A DNA stretch of 64,000 nucleotides from Aricia agestis (lineage: Eukaryota > Arthropoda > Insecta > Lepidoptera > Lycaenidae): the NCBI RefSeq assembly GCF_905147365.1, contig NC_056418.1:3657262-3721261 (forward strand), given 5' to 3'. The notes beneath the pieces were generated by a model. That model saw only the letters and a list, made by a program, of their open reading frames with translations. It did not search any database and had not been told where the DNA came from. This document shows positions 9,396 to 19,405 of this stretch, one piece after another; the first letter of the stretch is position 1; each line of letters begins with the position of its first letter. The position numbers and the translations under genes were made by a program.

Positions 9396-10200
9396 ATTAT
9401 AAAAAATCCAGAAATACATCGATGCAATTTCTAATACGAACATTTTAGTTCTAATACGATTCAACAGATGGCGCTTTATTTTTTACTTTATTCTAACATA
9501 GAACTAATCATACTTATTAGTTAGTATGTTTTTGTTTATAGTTTTTAATACGTTAGAATATTATGTTTAATAATTTAATCACTTGGTAAAATAATAATCA
9601 ATCTATCTTATCTTATAGAACTCCTACTGCATTTCTAATCCATACTATCCATACTAATATTATAAATGCGAAAGTATCTCTGTCTGTCTGTCTGTCTGTC
9701 TTGCTTTCACGCCAAAACTACTGAACCGATTGCAATGAAATTTTGTACACAGTTATTCTAGAGTCTGAGAAAGGACATAGGCTACATTTTGATGTGGGAA
9801 AATATCTTATTTCCATGAAAATATCGATGAAAATGAATTCGCATTGCGCGTGGCCAGCGCTCATCCCGGGGGTCCTGGGTTCGAGTCCCGCAGGCGGAAC
9901 AAAAAGTTTTTAATGTTCCTGGGTCTTGGATGTGTACTAAAATAAAATTTCAAAAATCTTAAACATATTTTATGTATAATATTATAAAAAATCCAGAAAT
10001 ATATCGATGCAATTTCTAATACGAACATTTTAGTTCTAATACGATTCAACAGATGGCGTTTTAATTTTTACTTTATTGTAACATAGAACTAATCATACTT
10101 ATTAGTTAGTATGTTTTTGTTTATAGTTTTTAATACGTTAGAATATTATCTATACTAATATTATAAATGCGAAAGTATCTCTGTCTGTCTCGCTTTCACG

Positions 10201-10855
10201 CCAAAACTACTAAACCGATTGTAATGAAATGTTGTACACAGATAGTCTAAAGCCTGAGAAAGAACATAGGCTACTTTTAACTGGAAAAGGGGGTTGTAAG
10301 GGGGTGAAAATGCGTAAATTTGGTCAAATTAAGTTAGTTCCAAAAACTTAAATTAGATGGCACCAAGAGTCCCCTAGATCGCGCTATTGCTTGCTCATGC
10401 GTATTTCTATAAGAGGTGGTACCATATCTAACTAAGTTTTTCGATTCTTTCGATTGTTTTACACGTCATTAACTAAGAACTCACCTACCAACTTAGATTA
10501 GATATCAAATTCAAAAACAACAGCACCAAAACTACTGAACCGATTGTAATGAAATGTTGTACACAGATAGTCTAAAGCCTGAGAAAGGACATAGGCTACT
10601 TCTTACAGGAAAAAGTGGTTGTAAGGGGTTGTTTATGCGTAAATTTGTTCAAATTAAGTTAGTTCCAAAAACTGGAATAGATGGCGCCAAGAGTCGCCTA
10701 GATCGCGCTATCGCTTGCTCATATGTATTCCTATAAGAGGTGGTACCATGTTGAGTTAATATTTTCGATTCTTTCGATTGTTATACATGTTATTAAATAA
10801 CTCACGTACCAACATAGAAATCAGAAACAACTGTCTACCAATAATAAATACTAAG
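10201..10855 (+). repeat. Internal tandem duplication in Helitron unit 3
   Basis: CCAAAACTACTAAACCGATT at 10201 returns as CCAAAACTACTGAACCGATT at about 10527, followed in both by AAAGCCTGAGAAAG, GGGGGTTGTAAGG or a variant, TAGATGGC and TATAAGAGGTGGTACCAT. The period is about 326 bp. The relative at 25635 has one unit only. Confidence 0.8.
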
Positions 10856-11215
10856 GCCCGATTCGACCAAATTTGATGTTACACGAGTATAACTATCATG
10901 AGAATAATTTTACTCCTTTAATTTACTCTAGGGTATAATCGTTTGCATTTTACCAAGTTACTCAAAGAGTATGAAATAAAATGTCAATTATAGTTCACAA
11001 TGACACCGACCGTGACAGGTGAACCCTGTTATTCTCAGTTCTCAGCAACTATTCTCAGTTTAATATTTATTCCACCAAAATAGCCAGTTTAATTATTTAC
11101 TCCCGTTACCTCATTCTTGGATTAGAAGTTGGAAAAACGCAAAACCAGCTTACTCTTAGATTAGGAGACAGTTATACTCGAGTAAAATTTTACTCCAGTT
11201 TGGTCGAATCCGCCC
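10855..11215. mobile_element. MITE with TAA duplication (Harbinger-like), nested
   Basis: Ends GGCCCGATTCGACC and GGTCGAATCCGCCC are inverted repeats, flanked by TAA on both sides (10852-10854, 11216-11218). The related Helitron at 25635 carries the uninterrupted site (GATAAATAGTTTA near 26010), with a single TAA. TAA/TTA 3-bp duplication is typical of PIF/Harbinger elements. Confidence 0.88.
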
Positions 11216-11487
11216 TAAATAGTTTAATGGCCTATGGGTATTGGCTATTGAACAAAGCTAAAGTTGTGTAATGCATTATGCAGCTAAGTTGTGTAAAGCT
11301 AAATAAGCTTTAAAAGGTATAAAAAGTTTAATTAAAAAAAAATCATATTATGTGCACACTACACGGCTGTTTTGGGTATTTTGATTGAAGGGGTACCAGG
11401 GTTTTAAAAAGCTTTTGACACCAATTTTATTGACACCGCGCGCTATAAACTGAAGTCCACGCGGACGAAGTCGCGGGCAACAGCTAG

Positions 11488-11620
11488 TATTAAATATATG
11501 TATAAGTATAAAAGTATTAAATATATTTCCGTTGTCTGGTACCTGTAACAAGTCCTTCAGGTACTTACCACGGGGCCAGACTGACGTGGTGTGAAGCGTC
11601 CATCGATATTATTATTATTA
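11488..11620 (+). mobile_element. SINE family 1, 3' half (continues 8909-9039)
   Basis: TATTAAATATATGTATAAG, TTCCGTTGTCTGGTACCTG, GTCCTTCAGGTACTTA and CCAGACTGACGTGGTGTGAAG follow in the order of the intact SINE, ending in an ATT-repeat tail. Joined to 9039 it restores an ordinary family-1 copy. Confidence 0.92.
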
Positions 11621-11709
11621 GAAGTTTCCAGAGACACGTAGCTTAAATAAAATCTACATTATTCAAGCACTGCTAAAGGGTCGCCAAAAAAGAAAATACA
11701 AGCATGCTC

Positions 11710-11920
11710 CAAGCAATATTATGAGCTCCCATCGATCCCAAGTGAGGGACGGAACCCCGTAAAAAATGCAACATATTATTTTAGGATTCCGTACTGATAG
11801 GAAAAACTCAATTTCTGAGATTTCTCTTTTTATTTGTCAGCCTGTTGCTAGACTGTATCTTCTGGATTGAGCTAAACTGTTGTAATTCCAAATATATTGA
11901 TAGAACTGCTATAACGACAA
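11710..11920. repeat. Degenerate 'GGTTCCGTAC'-type repeat
   Basis: GTGAGGGACGGAACCCCGT, GGATTCCGTACTGATAGG and GCCTGTTGCTAGACTGTATC resemble the fuller copy at 25097-25545, with many changes and rearranged order. Confidence 0.45.
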
Positions 11921-11984
11921 GAAAATCTTAAAAAAATGTAATTTCTTGCTTATTAATTTAAGCTATCATTGTTATTTTCCACCT

Positions 11985-12145
11985 TTTTGGTAAAAGGTGG
12001 CCCCGTGCGAGTTTCTTGCGCCGGTTCAGGGTTCTTCTCGCCGGGCTAGTTCCCGAAAAGGTGGTAGGCCTCATGTAGACGCGACGTTCTAAAAGTGTTA
12101 ACATAACCTATTTAGAAATAAATAATATTTTGATTTTGATCTTGT
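11985..12145 (+). mobile_element. 3' tail of a non-LTR retroposon
   Basis: GGCCCCGTGCGAGTTTCTTG, CGCCGGTTCAGGGTTCTTCT, CGCCGGGCTAGTTCCCG and a TTTTGATTTTGATC tail. An inverted relative lies at 32236-32350 (AACCCGGCGAGAAGAACC, GTAAGAAACTCGCACGGGGC). The short tandem tail and abrupt 5' end fit a truncated LINE or a SINE of LINE origin. Confidence 0.6.
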
Positions 12146-13091
12146 ATTGTATCCTTTCCTCCTTAATTAAAAAAACAATTTTCTACGGAACTCTCCTTGA
12201 ACATCTCGCACTTGACCAGTTTTAAATTCAAGACAGTTCCCGCCATCTGTTACGCCGACCGGAACATTGCTTTTATTTACGTGTGGTCTAAAAACAAGCC
12301 GCCATAATCCGTGCACAATCTGCCCATTTACATAAGTCCCTACAAGCCCTGTCCATTTGTGAGGATTCCGAAACTAATTATGAATTCAATGTCCAGTTCA
12401 GAAAAAGGCGATTACGCTTCCTTTGAAGGGACTAATGTACTTATTAATTCATTCATTTACAGGTTTTGTTGTTCTAAATAGTATGTTTGTTGTAATTTGT
12501 GTCGTTTATTACTTTGAAATTCAAAGTAAAAAATAGGAAGTTATTTCAAAGTTTGAAATAACCTTCAATACAATGTCTTAAAAAGTATTGATCGATATAC
12601 ATTTTTGAATAATTGTTTACTGTTTACATAATGTATATTTGTCTATTGTTACAACAATTCACACGTAATATAAATTCAAATTAAAACAAATAATACATTG
12701 TAATTGATTATTATGTTATCGTTGTTATAACTAAACAATATTATTCAAGTATATCAATTTTATTATGCTCATAAACATTTACTTTGCTTTTACCGTCAAT
12801 TAAATATTTGATAGTACTCAATTGTATCGTTATTAAGTTCAAAGTGTATTTTGGAAGTATCAAAAACATGTTCTATTGTCTATAAAGATTTAAAGACCGC
12901 GGGCTCATAAAATGTATAAAATGAACGTTGCTTTTACAAAATACATCCAGCTTTATGGGGTATTTTCAGGATTACTTTACAAATTTACATAAAATTAAGT
13001 GCAGACGTAAATTTATAACTGTAGCACCCGATTTTGTACGCTTTTCCAAGCGTAGCTCATTTTAAGTGAATATTCTTATACTTTCTCAACA
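12146..13091. other. No recognised feature
   Basis: Very AT-rich DNA with no coding frame over 60 codons and no repeat family that I recognise. Confidence 0.45.
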
Positions 13092-13293
13092 GCGGGGCTA
13101 AAATGGTCACATTTAGCAATTCCTCTCAATCAATTCAGCAACTGAATTGTCAAAACTGTCAAACTGACAAATGTCAAATCAGTACAAAATTACAGAAATG
13201 AATTGCAAGCAGAGTTGCATTTTGTGATTTTAGAAAAATGAATCATATTATGATTCATATCATGATTCTTCAAAGCGACCATTTTAGCCCCGC
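13092..13293 (+). mobile_element. MITE with GCGGGGCTAAAATGGTC ends, copy 1
   Basis: Ends GCGGGGCTAAAATGGTC and GACCATTTTAGCCCCGC are exact inverted repeats. The inside has AGCAATTCCTCTCAATCAAT, ACTGTCAAACTGACAAATG and a small palindrome ATGAATCATATTATGATTCAT (13239-13259). Other copies: 46187 (same strand) and 58540 (inverted, truncated). Confidence 0.88.
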
Positions 13294-13564
13294 AGAACTC
13301 CAGAGCCTTTAGAGATAGGCATTTGAACATTTCAGCATTGCTTGATGAACTCTAAGCATATTAACAGTGGTATATGCTTGGAGTTCTTTAAGAAATTCTA
13401 AAGTGGTAGTGTACTCAGATAATAAATTTTCATAGAATTTATGAAAGTTTGGGGGTTTCATCGTTGTTTTAAGAACTGAAAGTATGCTACTATGCAAATT
13501 CTATTCATCATAATTCAGTAAGTAATAATATTATAATCAATAAGTAATAAGTAACGTATTATAA

Positions 13565-13600
13565 ATGATCAAACGAACTTACCAAGTGAAGTTCGATCAT
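13565..13600. repeat. Short hairpin with a splice-donor-like core
   Basis: CGAACTT and AAGTTCG pair around ACCAAGTG. On the minus strand the loop reads CACTTG|GTAAGTTCG, a textbook 5' splice-site sequence. It lies next to the 3' side of the LINE relic and is probably part of its untranslated tail. Confidence 0.5.
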
Positions 13601-13759
13601 TATTATGTGAGTCGCTTCATTCGAAGCCATTCGGAGACATTAACCAAAAGTAGTGTTTTGCTTTCCGATAGGCAAATCGCGTTTTTTTTTCTTCAGAGTA
13701 TGTGGCTACTCGACTGGGTACTCGCTCGTGTGCGCTTTTCATTTTGTTTAGAGAGAGAT

Positions 13760-14590
13760 AATGCAAAAAATCTTTCTTTCTATCTTTGGGTACTCAGAGA
13801 GTTTCAGACTCCTATATTTCCTAAAAGATCATCACCGAGGCTACTACGTCGGGATTCGCCTCGAACACACTCCATCAATACTTGTTGTACATGTTCAGGT
13901 GTTCCACATAATGCACAATTTGGAGAGTCAACCTTACCCATCATAAATTTAAAAACGTTTGATGGAATGTGGCCGGAGCGCAATCTTAGCATTGCTACTA
14001 TATCTTTTCTAGGCATAGATAATCTATCAAACCACGCGTAATGAGGAGGCTCCCGTTGTATTGTTTTGTACCATATTCACTTACTCAGCGACCGCTCATC
14101 AAAATATTCTTGCCATAGTTGTCAACATTGTACTTTAACTTTACCTAGCAATTCATTATGCAAGGGAAGACAGCGATGAACGATTCCCTCAGTCAAAGCC
14201 TGTTTGGCCGCGCGATCTGCCTCCTCGTTTCCCCTGATACCATCGTGCGAAGGGATCCATTGCAGCGTTATACGACGGTTATCTTTTTGCAGATTACTAA
14301 TAAATTCTAAAATGCTATAGGCTATAGGGTGACATCGAAAACTCGAGGTTAACCTAGCCAGGTGTAACAACGCACTCTTTGAATCAGTAAATAAAACACA
14401 TCTATTAAACTTATTTCCCTGTTCTAAGATTAAAACCCTTCGAAAGAATTTACCTTACGGCTTCAGTAAACCATTCAGGCTTCAGTTTGACCCATCAGTA
14501 AAAATTTTATAACATTCATTGTATTTCTTATCTATATACTTAAGTAAACCTCCTTTGGAAACCTGACGTTTTTCCAAGACCAAAAGTAGC
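13760..14590 (-). pseudogene. LINE relic: RNase H domain and C-terminal zinc motif
   Basis: Read on the minus strand, three overlapping frames give consecutive pieces of the RNase H domain and tail of a non-LTR retrotransposon ORF2. In order: IFTDGS (first catalytic Asp, near 14500), VLFTDSKSALLHLARL (near 14400-14350), LQWIPSHDGIRGNEEADRAA (14200s; the conserved SHxG..GNE.AD motif), then after a frame change RKDIVAMLRLRSGH and CALCGTPEHVQQVLMEC (13900s), a weakened Cys/His knuckle. Frameshifts and stops separate the pieces, and no reverse transcriptase domain remains. An RNase H in a LINE points to the I/Loa/R1 group. The 5' truncation is usual for LINEs. Confidence 0.9.
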
Positions 14591-14745
14591 CTATGTTACT
14601 CTTCATCCTTTCAACTAAGTCTACACTCTACGCCAAAAATCAAGTCGATTGGTAGCTTGAAGGAAGTAAGAACAATCAAAAATCAAACAAACAAACACAC
14701 TTTCGCATTTATAATAATATAAGTATGGATATTGGATAGTCATGA
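14591..14745 (-). mobile_element. Helitron-like 5' fragment, minus strand
   Basis: On the minus strand it reads TATCCATACTTATATTATTA, TAAATGCGAAAGTGTG and a TTTGTTTGTTTG run, then TTTTTGGCGTAGAGTG and AACATAGGCTACTTTTGG. It abuts the LINE relic directly. Confidence 0.6.
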
Positions 14746-14902
14746 AAGGCAAGTAGTATAGTAATACTGTATACATAATGATTATATTATTATTAATTGT
14801 AAGTTTTATTTGTTTCTTATAAAAATCGTTATTGATATTTACAGTAGTAAAAGGTACCAAAAAGGAGAAAAGTAAGACTCTACAAAAAGAAGTGAGATCC
14901 CA

Positions 14903-15437
14903 TCAAAAACATCCTGTAAAAAAACCAAGTCTCGCAACTCAGTAATTTTTATACCGTAAAAAATTATGAGATCCATGCATTACCAAGTCGGTTAATTTAT
15001 TCAGTCCCTACCTAGGGGACCTTCTGTCTCAAGTTATTACGTGAGTTATTATCATATTAATATTAAAAATCTTTTACGTTTTAAATAAATAAATCGACTT
15101 GGACATCGCATGAAAACACAATTTTTACACAATTATTATATTATTAGATTGTTTAGTCTATTGCGCTCCAAGCAATTAATGCAGGCCCGTAGTACGGTGG
15201 GATACTGTATAGTGTTATACTAAACAATCTAATCATGCGATGTCCAAGTCGATCTATTTATTTAAAACGTAAAAGATTTTTAATATTGATATGATAATAA
15301 CTTACGTACTAACTTGAGACAGAAGGTCCCCTAGGTAGGGACTGCATAAATTAACCGACTTGGTATTGCATGGATCTCATAATTTTTTACGGTATAAAAA
15401 CTAAGTTGCGAGACTTGGTTTTTTTACAGGATGTTTT
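14903..15437. mobile_element. Large foldback element, arms ~210 bp
   Basis: Left arm 14903-15113 and right arm about 15233-15437 are reverse complements with few differences. Matching blocks: CCAAGTCTCGCAACT / AGTTGCGAGACTTGG, GGATCTCATAATTTTTTACGG with its complement, CCTACCTAGGGGACCTTCTG / CAGAAGGTCCCCTAGGTAGG, GACTTGGACATCGCATGA / TCATGCGATGTCCAAGTC. An inner pair ATTAGATTGTTTAGT (15143-15157) and ACTAAACAATCTAAT (15219-15233) closes the loop. It encodes no protein. Confidence 0.93.
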
Positions 15438-15725
15438 TACTTTTTGATCGGATTATGTTTACCGGTAAGTAAATAACTAAAAAGAGTGAATTTATTATTT
15501 TTAACAAAATATTAAAACCGAATTTCAGAATTCGTCTCAAATTTTTCTGTACATAATATCATAAGTCTTCATTACTTTGAAGTCGGTACCAACTAATTTA
15601 GTGAGTGAGTTCAGTCAATGACAGAATATCTGAAAGTTTTGGGACTGGTTTGGGAAAAGTTTTCCAGGTTTGCTAGCCTAGATCATTGATTTTCCACCAA
15701 AAAATGTTAGTAGTTAGTACAATCC

Positions 15726-16290
15726 TTGTCAAAAAGTGTTTCATTATATAAAACTAGATGGCGCTGCCAGTCGTCTACATCGCGCTATTGGTGTGTCGAG
15801 ATGTTTTTATATGTATTATTCGTTATGCGCTCGTTAAACGGTAATTCTGCATTACATGCATTACGTGCTGTAATGCACGAATTATCGTGGATTGCAGTGA
15901 ATGATGCGAATTACATGCAAACTACGTGCTGTACAACGTGCTGTACATTGAATGACAACTTCTTTAATTTTTCAGCACGACATGAGTTACGTGCTGTAAT
16001 TCACGCATGATCGTTTATTGTAGTGAATGACGCGAATGACATGCAAACTACGTGCTGTACATTGATTTACAAGTGGTTTAATTTTTCGTCATGCAATAAT
16101 GCAGCGGATCGCGCGATCGGCATGTCATCGGCACGCCCATGGGGCAACTCAGTTCCAGGGTGGTGCTCCCGAACACTTAAAAAAATTATGCGTTTCTTTG
16201 AACAGGACATACAAACTGTTAATGTGCGCAAAATTAATAAATCAAATAATATATTTTGCCATAATATAATATTTTATTGCTAATAAATAA
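15726..16290 (+). repeat. Repeat-derived block with ~126-bp internal tandem duplication
   Basis: AACTAGATGGCGCTGCC, GTCTACATCGCGCTATT resembles the inside of the Helitrons at 10149 and 25635. From 15867, a unit containing ACGTGCTGTAATGCACG, GTGAATGATGCGAATTACATG, CAAACTACGTGCTGTAC and TTTAATTTTTC is followed by a diverged second unit at about 15991-16100. The 86-94 codon frames here come from this repetition. Confidence 0.6.
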
Positions 16291-16393
16291 CTTTTGGACG
16301 AATATAGGCTGATATGATGATGATGATGATGAAATAACTTTTTCAATTTAATTTATACAAAAAACGTCGGTAAGTATTTACAAGAACGTATCG

Positions 16394-16726
16394 TGATCTC
16401 CGTGGTCCAGTGGTTTAGCGTGGTCGTGGGTTTGATTCTCGCGTTGGAAACAATATTTTATTTCCAAGATTGGTTAGGACAATGCAGGCTGATGACCTAA
16501 TCGTCTGACAAGTAATGATCCATGCGTCGGATGGGCATGTAAAAAGTCGGCCCTGCGCCTGATCTTTCGCCAGTCGTGTCGTTCTTTCGGCCCACTGTGC
16601 TAGGAGAGTAAAAGGAATAGAGAGTATACCTACTCTTGTGTACTGTGCACACATTTGAGCACTATAAAATTACTCCTGTGGGATGGTCTCAATGAAACCG
16701 GCCACCGTCACCGAAACCGGTGTGGG
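16394..16726 (+). mobile_element. SINE family 2
   Basis: Box A CGTGGTCCAGTGG, shortened head, box-B-like GGGTTTGATTCTC, then GTTGGAAACA, GGTTAGGACAATGCAGGC, ATGATCCATGCGTCGGATGG and ACCGTCACCGAAACCGGTG. There is a deletion between box A and box B compared with the copy at 24296, and no clear ATT tail. Confidence 0.85.
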
Positions 16727-16790
16727 AAACCGGAAATATTTGTACAATAATTTATTCAAGGTACAATGAATAAGATTATCATCATAAAAA

Positions 16791-17702
16791 ACTTGAGAGG
16801 TGTCAAGGGACACCCGGATGGAACGAAGGTCCAGTTTACATATTATACTAGTTACTTTAACAACTATAGCAAAAATGCTAAATAGTTGTAAGCCGTGCGG
16901 TAGTGCTTGTTTCTCTCCCCCTCTCTGGCATTGAACAGTGCGGTGAAGCGACGTCTATTTTTGAGTGTAGGGGAACTGCATGCAAAACGGACCATGCAAT
17001 CAAAACGGAACGGTCAAATTACTTGAAACCTACTAGGGCCATCTATTTGCTAGGTAACGCTAGTACTAATTACTCGGGCCCTTTCCGTTCTCGGTCATTG
17101 CCGGCGAAACTGTCATACGGAACAGCGGATTTTTATTGCGGTTAAATATTTTTTTCACATTTTGATGTAAAAAACACAATTTTTGAGCAGTCCGCACTTT
17201 TGTTGTAATTAATATTTTCTATTTAATGATATGACACAGTGTTCTGCATGATTTTAACTTTAATATAGTATGTAAAGAATGAAAGGGATAAAACGGTTAA
17301 CTTCAAAATGTGACATTTATTCATGAGAACCTTAAAACAAAAAAGACGGGTGCAGTGCATGATTTGTCTCCTCTAGGCACATTGTAGTTTAGATGTACAC
17401 AACATTTATTTGTAAAAGGTATTCCCCAGATGACATATGCATTGGGACCATTTTGCCCTTTACCGTGGTCCATTTTACCTTCACACGCAGGCAAAATGGC
17501 CTGTGTGATTAATAGGAATTGTAGAGTGATTAATAATAAAGATATTCTATAAAAATTTAATAGTAAAGCTATATTTATTGATGTAAGACAAGTTTTGCCT
17601 TAAATATACAATTTTGCCTTCAGTTCCCCTATACAGGTTTTTATTACTTACATAAGAAATAATACCTATCTAAGCCCGGGTGTCCTTTGACACCTCTCAA
17701 GT
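16791..17702. mobile_element. 0.9-kb terminal-inverted-repeat element, superfamily unknown
   Basis: 27-bp inverted termini with one mismatch (ACTTGAGAGGTGTCAA... and its complement), bounded by A-run on the left and T-run on the right. Inside: a pair of GGGGAACTG / CAGTTCCCC motifs (about 16970 and 17618), GC-richer 16900-17140, AT-rich remainder. No transposase frame is seen, so it is non-autonomous. The target duplication is hidden in the A/T runs. Confidence 0.85.
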
Positions 17703-17711
17703 TTTTTTTTG

Positions 17712-18085
17712 TTTATTTTCCGTTATTAAGGTGTGTGAAATATTTTAGTGAAATTATACATTTATTCGAGCTAATTTTTTTTTTAATTTTTGGCAGTTTA
17801 GAGTTTAGACTGAAATGTTTCTTAAAATGTTTTACCTATACTTGGTACTACTAATATATATTCTGTGCCTAAACATAAATTAAAAAAATATATAAGTACT
17901 TATCGGATATAATAGGTATGTGTTTTTTTTTCTTCTGTTCTGAATTTCGAAATTTAATAATAGAATAGAGAAGGAGATAATTTTCCGAGATAATTTTAGT
18001 TTTATTGTTCAATATAGTGTTTTAATATGTAACTTCTTTCAATACATATCTTTATCTATCTAATATCACAGCTAATATATAAAAA
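17712..18085. other. No recognised feature
   Basis: AT-rich, homopolymer-rich spacer. Confidence 0.45.
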
Positions 18086-18377
18086 CTAGATGTCCCGCGC
18101 GGCTTCGCCCGCGTAAATTAGAAATTTTACAGAATCCGTAGGTACATTTTCCCATAAAAAATATTTCCCCCGTTTTTCCCACATTTTCCTGAGTTTCTTC
18201 TATCGTATTAGTCTTAGAGTAATAATATAATATAACCTTCTCGATAAATGATGAGTCTTACTCGATAAATGATCTATCTAACACTGAGATAAGTTTTTAA
18301 ATCGGACCTGTAGTTTCTGAGATTGACGCGTTCAAGCAAACATACTCTTCAGGTTTATAATATTAGGTAGATATAGA
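18086..18377 (-). mobile_element. Helitron-like element, minus strand
   Basis: Read on the minus strand: TCTATATCTACCTAATATTA, ATCTCAGAAACTACAGGTCC, CAGTGTTAGATAG, GACTAATACGATAGAAG and TTTACGCGGGCGAAGCCG ending in GCGGGACATCTAG|T. It shares CAGTGTTAGATAG-type blocks with the Helitron at 19406. A ~22-bp block (CATTTATCGAGAAGG/CATTTATCGAGTAAG) is duplicated inside. Confidence 0.8.
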
Positions 18378-18589
18378 TTTTTTTTAATTATCGCTTGACA
18401 AACTCGAGTCTCGATCTAAAAGACTATGAAATGGTATAATATGGTAGTGATGATGATGATGATGAAGAATGTAATTTGCGTAGTAGCATATGCTTTCTGT
18501 TCTTAAAACAACGCCGAAACTCCCAAACTTGTATCTATAAAGAATCAGGAATTCTCTCAGCACCTTCCGAACCACGGTATACCAAGTAT

Positions 18590-18872
18590 ATCTCGGTGCA
18601 AAATCTTACTTGTTGGTAGCATATGCTTAGAATACTTCTCACGAAACCGAAGTCACCACATGTTTCCCTATAAGTTTTGAGGAGTTCCCTCGATTACTTA
18701 TGGATCCTTCATCAGATCACCACTTTTCTGAATATAATACCAAATTGGGATGATACCCTATATACCAAAAGAAAAATTTTGAAAATCGGTTAACAAACGG
18801 CGGAGTAATCGTTGAATATAAGAAAACGAACATAACACCTCCCCCATTTTGAAAGTCGGTTAAAATTGTAGC
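18590..18872 (-). repeat. 'GACTTTC/AACCG'-ended interspersed repeat
   Basis: Contains GATCAGATCACCACTTTTC, GAAAATCGGTTAACAAACGG and CATTTTGAAAGTCGGTTAAA, words shared in inverse order with 22076-22340. The family is common here (also 23276, 24261, 44527). It has no coding capacity that I can see. Confidence 0.6.
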
Positions 18873-18879
18873 CTATGTG

Positions 18880-19215
18880 TTATTTATTTAATATTTTAAT
18901 CAGCACATGAATTGAATAACAAAATTTTTTTCAAATTAATCGTACCACCATCTGTCAGGACAAACTAAAATTGAAATAGAATAATATTGAATGCGATGAT
19001 AGCGCCGTCCGCCGGATCTAATGTAAAACATTCCAAAATCAACAACTCCTTATAAATAAGAAATTAATTGAAAAAACATTTTCCAGTAGACCAAACTGTA
19101 AATCTAAACCATTCTCGAATCTCCACGAACACACACACAAAATTTCATCAAAATTGGTCCAGTCGTTTAGGAGGAGTTCAGTCACATACACACGCACACA
19201 AGAAATATATATATT
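18880..19215 (+). repeat. Interspersed repeat, probable LINE 3' region
   Basis: GCGATGATAGCGCCGTCCG, AACCATTCTCGAATCTCC, ATTTCATCAAAATTGGTCCA, GTCGTTTAGGAGGAGTTCAG and CACGCACACAAG. The layout resembles non-coding lepidopteran repeat tails, but I cannot name the family. It runs straight into the next Helitron. Confidence 0.45.
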
Positions 19216-19405
19216 AAGATAAGTCGGGGTTTCCTTCCTGACGCTATAACTCCAGAACGCACTAACCGATTTCCACGATTTTGCATTCGTTGGAAAGGTC
19301 TCGGGCTCCGTGAGGTTTATAAAACAAAAAAAAAATCAGAAAACCTCAAGAGAAAAGCAGGAAAACTGGGTAAACAGGCAAAACAACATTTGCCGGGACA
19401 GCTAG
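19216..19405 (+). mobile_element. Helitron-like element, type E
   Basis: AAGTCGGGGTTTCCTTCCTG, ACGCTATAACTCCAGAACGC, ACTAACCGATTTCCACG at the 5' side and CAAAACAACATTTGCCGGGA, CAGCTAG before T19406 at the 3' end. An inverted fragment of the same 5' region lies at 33208-33299. Confidence 0.78.

Larger units (their letters stand above)
9040..11487 (+). mobile_element. Chain of three head-to-tail Helitron-like units in a SINE
   Basis: The insertion starts TC after A9039 and ends CTAG before T11488, exactly between an A and a T of the host SINE. Unit 1 is 9040-9647, unit 2 9648-10148, unit 3 10149-11487. All start (T)CTATACTAATATTATAA or CCATACTAATATTATAA with CTGT arrays and CCAAAACTACTGAACCGATT. 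Units 1 and 2 are near-identical, differ in (GTCT)n length (long in unit 1), and both contain a SINE-1-like segment (GGGTTCGAGTCCCGCAGGCG). Only unit 3 has the CTAG end, ending CGCGGGCAACAGCTAG. No protein is encoded. Confidence 0.88.

Noticed and set aside
13565..14041. 158-codon plus-strand ORF, the longest in the window
   Set aside because: It is antisense to the LINE relic, whose minus-strand frames carry recognisable RNase H motifs.
15430..15464. 35-nt exon between TTTTTTTACAG and GTAAGT
   Set aside because: The acceptor is the terminal sequence of the foldback at 14903-15437 and the length is not a multiple of three.
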